A stretch of DNA of 64,000 nucleotides, from assembly GCF_022835695.1 (NCBI RefSeq), contig NZ_BQUV01000010.1:124001-188000 (forward strand), read 5' to 3'. Positions 28,403 to 36,079 of this stretch are shown piece by piece (position 1 is the stretch's first letter; each line of letters begins with the position of its first letter). A program made the position numbers and the translations under genes. Below the pieces are notes generated by a model, which made no database searches, had not been told where the DNA came from, and was given only the letters and a program-made list of their open reading frames with translations. This DNA comes from Bradyrhizobium sp. Ce-3 (lineage in GTDB: Bacteria; Pseudomonadota; Alphaproteobacteria; Rhizobiales; Xanthobacteraceae).

Positions 28403-28438
28403 GCGCGTTCCCCCTCGTGCTGTCATAGAGCCGCGTGT

Positions 28439-29368
28439 CTAGAAGCTCCAGCCCTTCGACGAGCCCCAGTCCATCATGAATTGCTCGGTCTCGCGACCGG
28501 CGTCGGCGAGCCATGCGGTGAAATCGGCGATGGCGCCGGCGCTTTCATTGTCGGCGAGATAGAACGAGCGGTATTCGCGCTTGCGCAGGCCGAGATCGCC
28601 GAACGGCAGGCAGAGCTGGCCCGCCATCAGTTCGTCGATCACCAGGAACAGCGGAAACAGCCCGATGCCGATGCGCTCGATGGTCGCCTGCAGCGCGAAG
28701 AACATCTGCTCGAACCGCAGCGTCTCCTGATCCGCACTCATCTCGCCGCCGGCCTGCGCCAGCCAGCGCGGCCAGTCGTACGGCTCGGTCAAATAGGTGA
28801 TGAGGGTATGGTGGCGCAGATCGTCGGGCGTGGCGAGCCGCCCACGGCTCAAGAGATCGACATGGCAGACCGGCGCGATCAGCTCCGTCATGAAGTGCTG
28901 CGACATCCAGCCGACCGGTTCGCCGACATTGCCGCGGATCGCGACATCGAACGAACGGTCGTTGACGTTGAGCGGCCCGATCGAGGTCAACAGCCGCAGC
29001 TCGACATCGGCGCGCATGCGCTGGAACGAGGCGATGCGGCGGATCAGCCAGCGCATCGCGAAGGTCGGCGGCGCGCTGACGCGCAGCACCGACGGCGAGC
29101 CATACGCCTTCATGTCCATCGACGCCAGTGCAAGGCGGTCGAGGATTGCCGTGACTTCGCGATAATAGATCTGTCCGGCCGCGGTCAGCGTCAGTTGCGA
29201 GGGCGCGCGGCGGAACAGCTTGACGCCGAACCAGTCCTCGAGAAGCGCGACCTGACGGCTGACGGCGCCGTGGGTGACGAGCAGCTCTTCAGCGGCCTTG
29301 GTGAAGCTGACATGCCGCGCCGCCGCCTCGAATGTCCGCACCGCGTTGAGCGGTGGCAACTTTCTCAT
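28439..29368 (-). CDS. LysR family regulator (GcvA-like)
   Basis: The 309-residue protein has a LysR winged helix at residues 5-60 (LNAVRTFEAAARHVSFTKAA and AVSRQVALLEDWFGVKLFRR), followed by a substrate-binding domain. The opening is typical of the GcvA subgroup. It lies between dctA (24-bp gap) and the Bug protein gene (36-bp gap) in the same direction, so it probably responds to the imported carboxylate and controls this unit. Confidence 0.9.
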   Translation of the reverse strand: MRKLPPLNAVRTFEAAARHVSFTKAAEELLVTHGAVSRQVALLEDWFGVKLFRRAPSQLTLTAAGQIYYREVTAILDRLALASMDMKAYGSPSVLRVSAPPTFAMRWLIRRIASFQRMRADVELRLLTSIGPLNVNDRSFDVAIRGNVGEPVGWMSQHFMTELIAPVCHVDLLSRGRLATPDDLRHHTLITYLTEPYDWPRWLAQAGGEMSADQETLRFEQMFFALQATIERIGIGLFPLFLVIDELMAGQLCLPFGDLGLRKREYRSFYLADNESAGAIADFTAWLADAGRETEQFMMDWGSSKGWSF

Positions 29369-29392
29369 GATCGTGTCGCGTCTCCGGAAAGC

Positions 29393-30709
29393 TCAGGAGG
29401 ATAGCGTGGCGGCGTCCGGATTGTCGAGGGCGCGAGCGAATTGGGCGCGGTCGAGGTCGCCTTCCCAGCGCGCCACCACCACGGTCGCGACCGCCGTGCC
29501 GATGAAATTGGTCAGCGCACGCGCTTCCGACATGAAACGGTCGATGCCGAGCAGCAGCGCGATGCTGGCGACGGGCACATGGCCGATCGAGCCCAGCGTC
29601 GCGGCGAGCACGATGAAGCCGCTGCCCGGCACGGCGGCCGCGCCCTTCGACGTCAAGAGGCAGACCACGACGAGGCCGATCTGCTGCACCAGCGACATCG
29701 GCGTGTCGGTGGCCTGGGCAAGGAACACCGCGGCCATCGTCAGATAGATGCAGGTACCGTCGAGGTTGAAGGTGTAGCCGGTCGGGATCACGAGGCCTAC
29801 GGTGGATTCCGCGCAGCCCGCAGCCTTCATCTTGTCGATGAAGCGCGGCATCACCGACTCCGAGCCCGACAGGCCGAGCACCAGCAGCAGCTCTTCCCGC
29901 AGATAGCGGATCAGCTTGAAGATGCTGAAGCCGGCGAGGCCCGACACGATGCCGAGCCCGACGACGATGAACAGCACGCAGGTGAGATAGAACACCAGCA
30001 TGAAGTGCGACAGCGCGACGATCGAGCCGACGCCGTATTTGCCGATGGTAAACGCCATGGCGCCGAACGCGCCGATCGGCGCGATCCGCATGATCATGCC
30101 GATCAGGATGAAGAGAATCTTCGACAGCCTCTCGATCGCCTCCAGCACCGGCTTGCCGCGCTCGCCGTAGCGCTGCAGGGCGACGCCGAACAGCACGGCG
30201 AAGAACAACACCTGGAGCGTATCGCCGCTGGTGAAGGCGCCGCCCACGGTCGACGGAATCACGTTCATCAGAAAGCCGACCACGGTCTGCTCGTGCGACT
30301 GCGTCACGTAGGAGGCGACCAGGCGGGAATCCAGCGAAGCCGCCGAGACGTGCATGCCGGCGCCGGGCTGCGCCAGATTGATCACGATCAGACCGATGAT
30401 CAGCGCCGCGGTCGTGGCGATCTCGAAATAAACAAGGGTTTTGACACCGATCCGTCCGGCCTTGCGCATGTCGCCGAGGCTCGCAATGCCGTGCACCACG
30501 GTGAGGAAGACGATCGGCGCGATCGCCATCTTGATCATCTTGATCAGGGCGTCGCCGAGCGGCTTCAGCGCCGCACCGATGTCAGGCCAGAGATAGCCGA
30601 CCAGTGCGCCAAGCCCGATGCCGATCAGCACCTGGACATAGAGACGCGCATGCCAGGGCGCTGCGACAGCGTCGAGACGGGTGGCGCCGTCATTGGTGAT
30701 CGTGGACAT
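29393..30709 (-). CDS. Dicarboxylate/amino acid:cation symporter, DctA type
   Basis: The 438-residue protein is a full-length SLC1/DAACS transporter with eight membrane segments and two re-entrant loops. Diagnostic parts are [30 protein letters not shown] and the late [22 protein letters not shown]. It imports C4-dicarboxylates or related acids with protons or sodium. Whether it is the symbiotic DctA or a paralogue cannot be told here, since no dctBD pair is adjacent. GAGGATC precedes the start at 30709. Confidence 0.92.
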   Translation of the reverse strand: MSTITNDGATRLDAVAAPWHARLYVQVLIGIGLGALVGYLWPDIGAALKPLGDALIKMIKMAIAPIVFLTVVHGIASLGDMRKAGRIGVKTLVYFEIATTAALIIGLIVINLAQPGAGMHVSAASLDSRLVASYVTQSHEQTVVGFLMNVIPSTVGGAFTSGDTLQVLFFAVLFGVALQRYGERGKPVLEAIERLSKILFILIGMIMRIAPIGAFGAMAFTIGKYGVGSIVALSHFMLVFYLTCVLFIVVGLGIVSGLAGFSIFKLIRYLREELLLVLGLSGSESVMPRFIDKMKAAGCAESTVGLVIPTGYTFNLDGTCIYLTMAAVFLAQATDTPMSLVQQIGLVVVCLLTSKGAAAVPGSGFIVLAATLGSIGHVPVASIALLLGIDRFMSEARALTNFIGTAVATVVVARWEGDLDRAQFARALDNPDAATLSS

Positions 30710-31054
30710 GGGCGTTGATCCTCGGGAGTCTTTGATGTTGGCCGCGCGGCAGAGATCATCGGCAGACACCGATGCGGCAGCGCTGCAACGTTGGCGGGCG
30801 AATGACCGAAGCGCAAACGAGTTAAGCTCAGGCAGCGTGACCTCAGCTCACAGGCCGGCAGCAGATCCGCCGCCGACGGCGCACCCGGCGACGCACCCGG
30901 TCTGCCGCGGCAGCGGCCGCGCCGCACATTGCCTCGGACCCGCGTGAGCCCACCTCACGCTCCGTCAGCATTACTCGTTTGCGGGCGCAGCCCGCTTTGG
31001 CCGACAAGGACGGGGAAGCCGGTTGTCAACCGGCGCAAGCTGTGAGGAACGACG
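30710..31054. other. Divergent promoter region with two inverted repeats
   Basis: This 345-bp region separates the dctA-type operon (minus) from the NicC-like operon (plus). GCGTGAG, a 5-base spacer and CTCACGC form a perfect dyad at 30942-30960. GCCGGTTG, one T and CAACCGGC form another at 31018-31034, ending 20 bp before the NicC-like ATG. Each could be an operator; neither matches a regulator I can name. No gene is visible. Confidence 0.45.
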
Positions 31055-32197
31055 ATGAGCAGACTTTCGGTGGCGGTGATCGGCGCCGGCATGGGCGGAT
31101 TGGCCTCCGCCGCGGCGCTGAGCCGCGCAGGGGTTGACGTGACGGTGTACGAGCAGGCCCAGCGCTTCACCCGGCTCGGCGCCGGCATCCAGATCGGCTG
31201 CAACGCCATGAAGGTGATGCGGGCATGGGACCTGGAGCCGGTGCTGCGCCGCGAGGCGTTCTATCCGCGCTCCTGGAACAACAAGGAATACGACACCGGC
31301 GAAGTGCGCTTCGACATGGTGTTCGGTCCCTCCGCCGAGGAGCGCTATGGCGCACCCTATCTGCTCGGACATCGCGGCGACCTGCATGCGGCGCTTGCCA
31401 GCGCCGTGCCTGACAACCTCGTCCGTCTCGATCACAAGCTCACCACGATCGAGCAGCGCGCGGATCGCGCGGTGACACTGACTTTCGCCAATGGCCACAG
31501 CACGACCGTCGACGCCGTGGTGGCCGCGGACGGCGTGCATTCCTTGGTCAAGGAGCGGCTGTTCGGCCGCGACGAGCCGAACTTCACCGGCCGCATCGCC
31601 TATCGCACCGTGTTTCCGGCATCGTTGCTCAACGGCTATCCGATCGACGACTGCACCAAATGGTGGGGACCCGATCGCCACATCGTCATCTACTACGTCA
31701 AGCCCGATCGCAGCGAGGTCTACTTCGTGACCAGCCAGCCGGAGCCCGGCTTCACGGTCGAGTCCTGGTCGGCCACGGGGGACGTCAACGAATTGCGCAA
31801 GGCGTTCGAAGGCTTCCACCCGCAGGTCCGCAAGGTGCTGGAGGCCTGCCCGTCGGTGCACAAATGGGCGCTGGTCGACCGCGATCCGCTGCCGCGCTGG
31901 AGCGAGGGCAACATCACGCTGCTCGGAGACGCCTGCCATCCGATGACGCCCTACATGGCGCAGGGTGCGGCGATGGCGATCGAGGATGCCGCCGTGCTGT
32001 CGCGCTGCCTTGCGGGTGTCGATCGCGACAGCGTCAGTGACGCGTTCCGCCGCTTCGAGGCGACGCGCAAGCCCCGGACCTCGCGCGTGCAGGCGAGCTC
32101 GCGCACCAACACCTGGCTCAAGACCCCGACCGATCCGGACTGGGTCTACGGCTACGACGCCTGGAACACGCCGCTCGCCGAACCGGCGCTGGCCTGA
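31055..32197 (+). CDS. FAD-dependent monooxygenase resembling 6-hydroxynicotinate 3-monooxygenase
   Basis: The 380-residue class A flavoprotein hydroxylase has GAGMGGLASAAALSRAG at residues 10-26, the middle ADGVHS motif near 164 and GDACHPMTPYMAQGAAMAIEDA near 293. Segments such as YEQAQRFTRLGAGIQIG and the C-terminal DPDWVYGYD closely resemble NicC of Pseudomonas. It would hydroxylate, perhaps with decarboxylation, a pyridine or benzene carboxylate. It is the first of three genes with a CMD-family protein and an enol-lactonase-like hydrolase. No nicAB, nicD, nicE or nicX genes are present, so the substrate remains open. Confidence 0.87.
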   Translation: MSRLSVAVIGAGMGGLASAAALSRAGVDVTVYEQAQRFTRLGAGIQIGCNAMKVMRAWDLEPVLRREAFYPRSWNNKEYDTGEVRFDMVFGPSAEERYGAPYLLGHRGDLHAALASAVPDNLVRLDHKLTTIEQRADRAVTLTFANGHSTTVDAVVAADGVHSLVKERLFGRDEPNFTGRIAYRTVFPASLLNGYPIDDCTKWWGPDRHIVIYYVKPDRSEVYFVTSQPEPGFTVESWSATGDVNELRKAFEGFHPQVRKVLEACPSVHKWALVDRDPLPRWSEGNITLLGDACHPMTPYMAQGAAMAIEDAAVLSRCLAGVDRDSVSDAFRRFEATRKPRTSRVQASSRTNTWLKTPTDPDWVYGYDAWNTPLAEPALA

Positions 32198-32220
32198 CCA
32201 TCATTCAAGAGGAGAATACG

Positions 32221-32619
32221 ATGACCGACGCCAATCCCCGCGGCGAGAAGTTCGAGCGCGGCCTGCAAACCCGCCGCACCGTGCTCGGCGACGCCTATGT
32301 CGAGCGATCGTTGAAGGCCGCCGACGACTTCAACTGGCCGATCCAGAAGCTCGCGACCGAATATTGCTGGGACGAGATCTGGAATCGCCCGGACCTCGAC
32401 AAGCGCAGCCGCAGCCTGCTCAACCTCGGCATGATCGCGGCACTGAACCGGCCGCACGAGCTCAAGGTGCATATCCGCGGCGCGCTCAACAACGGACTGA
32501 GCAAGACCGAGCTGCGCGAGGTGTTCCTGCAGATCGCTGTCTATTGCGGCATGCCGGCCGGGCTCGACAGCTTCCGCATCGCCAAGGACGTATTCGCGGA
32601 GATGGGCCTTGTCGACTGA
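32221..32619 (+). CDS. Carboxymuconolactone decarboxylase family protein
   Basis: The 132-residue protein fits the PcaC-type size: ATEYCWDEIWNRPDLDKRSR and SLLNLGMIAALNRPHELKVH followed by LREVFLQIAVYCGMPAG. It lacks the CxxC of AhpD-type members, favouring a decarboxylase rather than a peroxidase partner. It follows the monooxygenase by 23 bp with AGAGGAG before its ATG and overlaps the hydrolase gene, so the three act together. Confidence 0.9.
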   Translation: MTDANPRGEKFERGLQTRRTVLGDAYVERSLKAADDFNWPIQKLATEYCWDEIWNRPDLDKRSRSLLNLGMIAALNRPHELKVHIRGALNNGLSKTELREVFLQIAVYCGMPAGLDSFRIAKDVFAEMGLVD

Positions 32620-33442
32620 AGTCGCTCCGATCGTAACAGCCGCATGGCAGGGCTTTGTCCGGCACGATGTGCAGGGCAAGGCCGGCCGGCTCAGCGTGCG
32701 CGCCGGCGGCCCCGAGCGCGGCGCGCCGGTGCTGCTCTGCCATTCGATCCTGACCAGCAGCGCGATCTGGCATCGCCAGGCCGTCGCGCTCGCCGGGCGC
32801 GGCCATCACGTGCTCGCGCTCGACAGCCGCGGACACGGACGATCCGAGGCACCGCGCGGCCCCTATGCCATGGACGATCTGGTGGCAGATGCCGTCGCGG
32901 TGCTCGATCATTTCCACCTCGCGCGGGCACACGCGATCGGCGTCTCCCAGGGCGGCATGACGGCGTTCGGCCTCGGCGTGCGCCATCCCGACCGCCTGCT
33001 CAGCCTCTGCGTGATCGCGGCACGCGCCGATGCGCCGCCGCCCTTCGCGGCCGCATGGGACGACCGGATCGCGCTGGTGCAAGCGCAAGGCATCGCGCCG
33101 CTGGCTCAACCGACCGCCGAGCGCTGGTTCGGGCGCGCGTTTCTCGCGGCGCATCCGGCGATCGCCACGACGCTGCTCGACTGCATCAACGAGACCAACC
33201 CAGAGGGCTTCATCGGCTGCGCTCGCGCCATCCAGTCGCTCGCCTATCTCGACGGCATCAAGACGCTGCAACTGCCGCTGACGATGATTGTCGGCGCCAA
33301 CGACCAGCTGCTGGTGCAGCCGATGACGGAGCTTTCGACGATGCTGGGTTGCCGGCTGGCGATCATTCCGGACGCCGGGCATCTGCCTCAAGTGGATCAT
33401 CCGGACGAGGTCGACGCCGCGATCGAACGGCATTTGCGCTAA
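32609..33442 (+). CDS. Alpha/beta hydrolase, 3-oxoadipate enol-lactonase-like
   Basis: The 277-residue protein has LLCHSILTSSAIWH (oxyanion region, about 45), the nucleophile elbow GVSQGG near 112, and a C-terminal AGHLPQVDHPDEV with the catalytic His. This is the PcaD-like layout. Translation appears to start at TTG (32609), inside the end of the previous gene, which implies coupling. With the CMD protein it forms a PcaC/PcaD-like pair that would process a ring-cleavage lactone. Confidence 0.85.
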   Translation: MSTEVAPIVTAAWQGFVRHDVQGKAGRLSVRAGGPERGAPVLLCHSILTSSAIWHRQAVALAGRGHHVLALDSRGHGRSEAPRGPYAMDDLVADAVAVLDHFHLARAHAIGVSQGGMTAFGLGVRHPDRLLSLCVIAARADAPPPFAAAWDDRIALVQAQGIAPLAQPTAERWFGRAFLAAHPAIATTLLDCINETNPEGFIGCARAIQSLAYLDGIKTLQLPLTMIVGANDQLLVQPMTELSTMLGCRLAIIPDAGHLPQVDHPDEVDAAIERHLR

Positions 33443-33465
33443 ATCGCGTCGCGCCGGGCTCCCCG

Positions 33466-33506
33466 GCAAAAATATCGAAAGCAACCCCATGCAAAGGAGC
33501 GGGCGG
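33466..33506 (+). repeat. Dispersed 41-nt element, copy 2
   Basis: It is the second copy of the element at 11400-11440 (35 of 41 bases identical), again just after a plus-strand stop codon (24 bp past the lactonase-like gene). Confidence 0.6.
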
Positions 33507-33668
33507 CAGCAACACCTGTGACGTAAACGGCAAACGCCTACCGTCGCGCGCCATCGCCCGGCTCGCGCGCAGCCCCACCTTGGGGCAACTCCCGCGATCA
33601 TTGGATGACGGTCAGCCCCGGCCGCAGTCATCGAACCCGCAAGAAAGCGTCATCCCTCCGTTAACTGA

Positions 33669-33687
33669 CCGCGACAAGTTGTCGCGG
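33669..33687. promoter_or_regulatory. Perfect palindrome upstream of the phosphodiesterase gene
   Basis: CCGCGACAA, one G and TTGTCGCGG form 9-bp perfect arms. The dyad ends 49 bp before the ATG at 33737, in the promoter or leader region. It could be an operator or an RNA hairpin. No regulator gene is adjacent. Confidence 0.5.
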
Positions 33688-33736
33688 GCCAGCGCAGGCG
33701 ATTCCAAACTCACCGGAAATAGACAGGGGCGAACTC

Positions 33737-35395
33737 ATGAATGGTTTTCGTGACTATTTCCTATCAACCGCCGCGATCGCGGCAGCGATGCTGGCTTGCG
33801 GCGTCGCAATCGCGCAAGCGGATGATGACAATGACCATTCGCAGCGACATGGCTACAAGCACGTCCTGCTGATCAGCGTCGACGGCATGCACGCCGTCGA
33901 TCTGAAGCGTTGGGTCGAAAGCCGTCCCGGCGGCAACTTCGCCCAGCTCAGCGGCAAGGGCGTCGTCTATCCGAACGCCTTCACCACCGCGCCGTCGGAC
34001 AGCTACCCCGGCATGCTCGCGCAGGTCACGGGCGCCACGCCGAAGGGCGGCGGCCTGTTTTATGACGACAGCTATGATCGCACCGAATTTCCGGCCAAGG
34101 CCTTCTATACCAGCCAGGGCCTCAACGACCCCGGTTGCGTGAGCCCGGCAGGAACCGAGCTCACCAATTTCGAAGCGCTCGACAAGAGCTACAATTATTC
34201 CAGCGGGCTGGTCGCCGACTACACCGCCGGCGGCACGCTGGGTCAGGTCTACACCCAGCTCGATCCGGATCACATGCAGCGCAAGCTGGTGAACGGCGAG
34301 TGCAAGCCGGTCTACCCGCACGACTATGTGCGCACCAACACGATCTTCGAGGTGATCAAGCAGGCCGGAATGCGTACGGCCTGGTCCGACAAGCATCCGG
34401 CCTATGAGGATCTCGCCGGCCCGTCGGGCAAGGGCCTCGACGAGCTGTTCACGCCGGAGATCAATTCGCAGGATACGATCGACCCCGGTGCGCAGCCGGG
34501 CGACGACTACACCACGAGCTACACCGGCGTCCGCTCCTACGACTCGCTGAAGGTGAAGGCGGTGTTGAACTGGATCGACGGCTATGACGGCACGCGAGCC
34601 AAGCATCAGCCGGTGCCCGCGATCTTCGGCATGAACTTCCAGGCGGTCAGCGTCGGCCAGAAGCTCGCCAAGGCCGGCCACGCCGATAGCGACAAGTCGC
34701 TGGTCGGCGGCTATGCCGACGGCAAGGCGACGCCCGGCAATGCGCTCACGCTGCAATTCCAGTTCGTCGACGACGCGCTCGGCAAGTTCGTCAACGAACT
34801 CAAGACGCAGAACCTCTACGATTCGACGCTGATCATCGTCAGCGCCAAGCACGGCCAGTCGCCTATCAATGTCCAGGACCGCGTCGCAATCTCGGACGCG
34901 CTGTACGGCAAGGCGCCCGGTTTCGAGGCCAACGGCTTCGAGATCTGCGATGACGAGGCGCTGGTCTGGTTGTCACCTGAGCTGCAACAGGCGACCAATC
35001 CGGCGACCGGCAATCCCTATTATGCCGATGCCAAGGCCTACATCCTGGCCCACGCCGCCGATCTTCATATCCAGAAGCTGCTCGACCGCGACGAGCTGAC
35101 CAGGCTGTACGAAGATCCGTTCCACAACAGCCGGGTGCCTGATTTCATCGCCATCACCGATCATGGCGTCATCTGCACCGGCGGTAGCAAGCTCGCCGAG
35201 CATGGCGGCTTCTCCAACGACGATCGCAACGTGCTGCTGCTGGTGTCGTCGCCGCGCATCAGGCATGCGCGGGTCGTCGAAGAGACGACCTTCACCACCC
35301 AGATCGCCCCGACGATCCTCCATGCGCTCGATCTCGATCCGCGCAGCCTCCAGGCGGTTCGCGACGAAGGTGTCGAGGCCCTGAAGCTGAAATGA
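33737..35395 (+). CDS. Secreted alkaline phosphatase-superfamily phosphodiesterase
   Basis: The 552-residue protein has a signal peptide (STAAIAAAMLACGVAIAQA), then the metal site LLISVDGMHAVDL and a nucleophile region YPNAFTTAPSDSYPGM as in nucleotide pyrophosphatase/phosphodiesterases. Later metal ligands are in SAKHGQSP and the C-terminal AEHGGFSNDDRNV. It is predicted to be extracytoplasmic and to hydrolyse phosphodiesters or phosphonates. It stands alone, so the substrate is unknown. The pstS gene about 7 kb away is phosphate-related, but no Pho box is seen here. Confidence 0.87.
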   Translation: MNGFRDYFLSTAAIAAAMLACGVAIAQADDDNDHSQRHGYKHVLLISVDGMHAVDLKRWVESRPGGNFAQLSGKGVVYPNAFTTAPSDSYPGMLAQVTGATPKGGGLFYDDSYDRTEFPAKAFYTSQGLNDPGCVSPAGTELTNFEALDKSYNYSSGLVADYTAGGTLGQVYTQLDPDHMQRKLVNGECKPVYPHDYVRTNTIFEVIKQAGMRTAWSDKHPAYEDLAGPSGKGLDELFTPEINSQDTIDPGAQPGDDYTTSYTGVRSYDSLKVKAVLNWIDGYDGTRAKHQPVPAIFGMNFQAVSVGQKLAKAGHADSDKSLVGGYADGKATPGNALTLQFQFVDDALGKFVNELKTQNLYDSTLIIVSAKHGQSPINVQDRVAISDALYGKAPGFEANGFEICDDEALVWLSPELQQATNPATGNPYYADAKAYILAHAADLHIQKLLDRDELTRLYEDPFHNSRVPDFIAITDHGVICTGGSKLAEHGGFSNDDRNVLLLVSSPRIRHARVVEETTFTTQIAPTILHALDLDPRSLQAVRDEGVEALKLK

Positions 35396-35530
35396 AGCCG
35401 CGAAGGGGCACGGGCGCCAGCGGCGTTCGCGCCATCAATTGAAGCCAGGCATCGCCGCCACGCGGATCGAGCTCCGCGTGGCGTGCGATGCTTTCGATCT
35501 CGTCGCAGAGATCGCGAGCAAGCTCGCGGC

Positions 35531-35674
35531 TCACTCCGGACAGCCGCTGCCCAATAGACCGGGATCCCATCCCGCGGCGGTCGCGCCGGCGCGGTAGGTG
35601 GACTCGAGGAAGGTCAGCAGGTCACGTTCGGGATCGCTGGACTGGCGCAGGTCGTCGTAATCGAGCAGGAACAT
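35531..35674 (-). pseudogene. C-terminal remnant of a DUF5996-like protein
   Basis: Forty-seven residues (FLLDYDDLRQSSDPERDLLT, then FLESTYRAGATAAGWDPGLL) resemble the end of DUF5996 proteins, where a LLPYD-type motif is followed by DFLQSTYEAA and AGWD. The remaining roughly 250 residues are missing: the homology stops at 35674, where a dispersed repeat begins. I infer a gene cut by the repeat or by a deletion at its edge. The family call rests on memory of the motif and could be wrong. Confidence 0.5.
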
Positions 35675-35769
35675 GATCCGGAAAAGTGTGAAGCGGTTTT
35701 CCGAAAGATCATGCTCCAGCAGGAAGCTGAAGCGCGATGACGATTCAACCTAATCTCATCGCGCTTTAG
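35672..35769. repeat. Dispersed intergenic repeat of Bradyrhizobium type
   Basis: The element runs from CATGATCCGGAAAAGTGTG to CTCATCGCGCTTTAG and contains the inner inverted copies AAGCGGTTTTCCG/CGGAAAAGTGTG and CATGATC/GATCATG. The second part has GCGCGATGACG and CATCGCGC as a further stem. Similar wording occurs many times in Bradyrhizobium and Rhodopseudomonas genomes. One end abuts the DUF5996-like remnant and the other supplies the stop codon of the next small gene. Confidence 0.75.
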
Positions 35770-35957
35770 TCGGCTTCGTCGAGAGGCGGCCGGGGCGCCT
35801 GAAGGCCGTGCGCGTCCGCGAACCGGAGCGCCTCGACGATCATCGTCTTCGTCGCCTCGGGTCCGTCATCGTGCGTGATCTCATACTCCAGGAGGAATGA
35901 GGCGAACGCATCCTCGTCGATCTTTTCGAGCGCGTCAGCGAGTTCATTCATCGTCAT
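35766..35957 (-). CDS. Small acidic hypothetical protein, 63 residues
   Basis: A strong ribosome site, AGGAGGTG, lies six bases before the ATG, so translation is likely. The product is acidic and helical (ELADALEKIDEDAFASFLLE, then EATKTMIVEALRFADAHG). Its TAA stop at 35766-35768 lies within the end of the dispersed repeat, so the original C-terminus may have been longer. The function is unknown. Confidence 0.55.
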   Translation of the reverse strand: MTMNELADALEKIDEDAFASFLLEYEITHDDGPEATKTMIVEALRFADAHGLQAPRPPLDEAD

Positions 35958-36079
35958 AGGGCACCTCCTGAACCTCGATCCCATCCGGATACGCCGATTC
36001 AGTATAGGCTGATGGCAGCCTTCATATGAAGGTCGAGGCGTTGCGCGATCGGAGGAAATCTCGCGGCAACTTGCCTGGA

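Noticed and set aside
27314-29404. A 696-residue plus-strand frame over the Bug and LysR genes
   Set aside because: Its product is Arg/Gln/Asp-rich without motifs, while the opposite strand encodes recognisable proteins with ribosome sites.
30981-30995. GCGGGC-GCA-GCCCGC hairpin as a terminator
   Set aside because: The stem is only 6 bp, the T run is three bases and no gene ends there.
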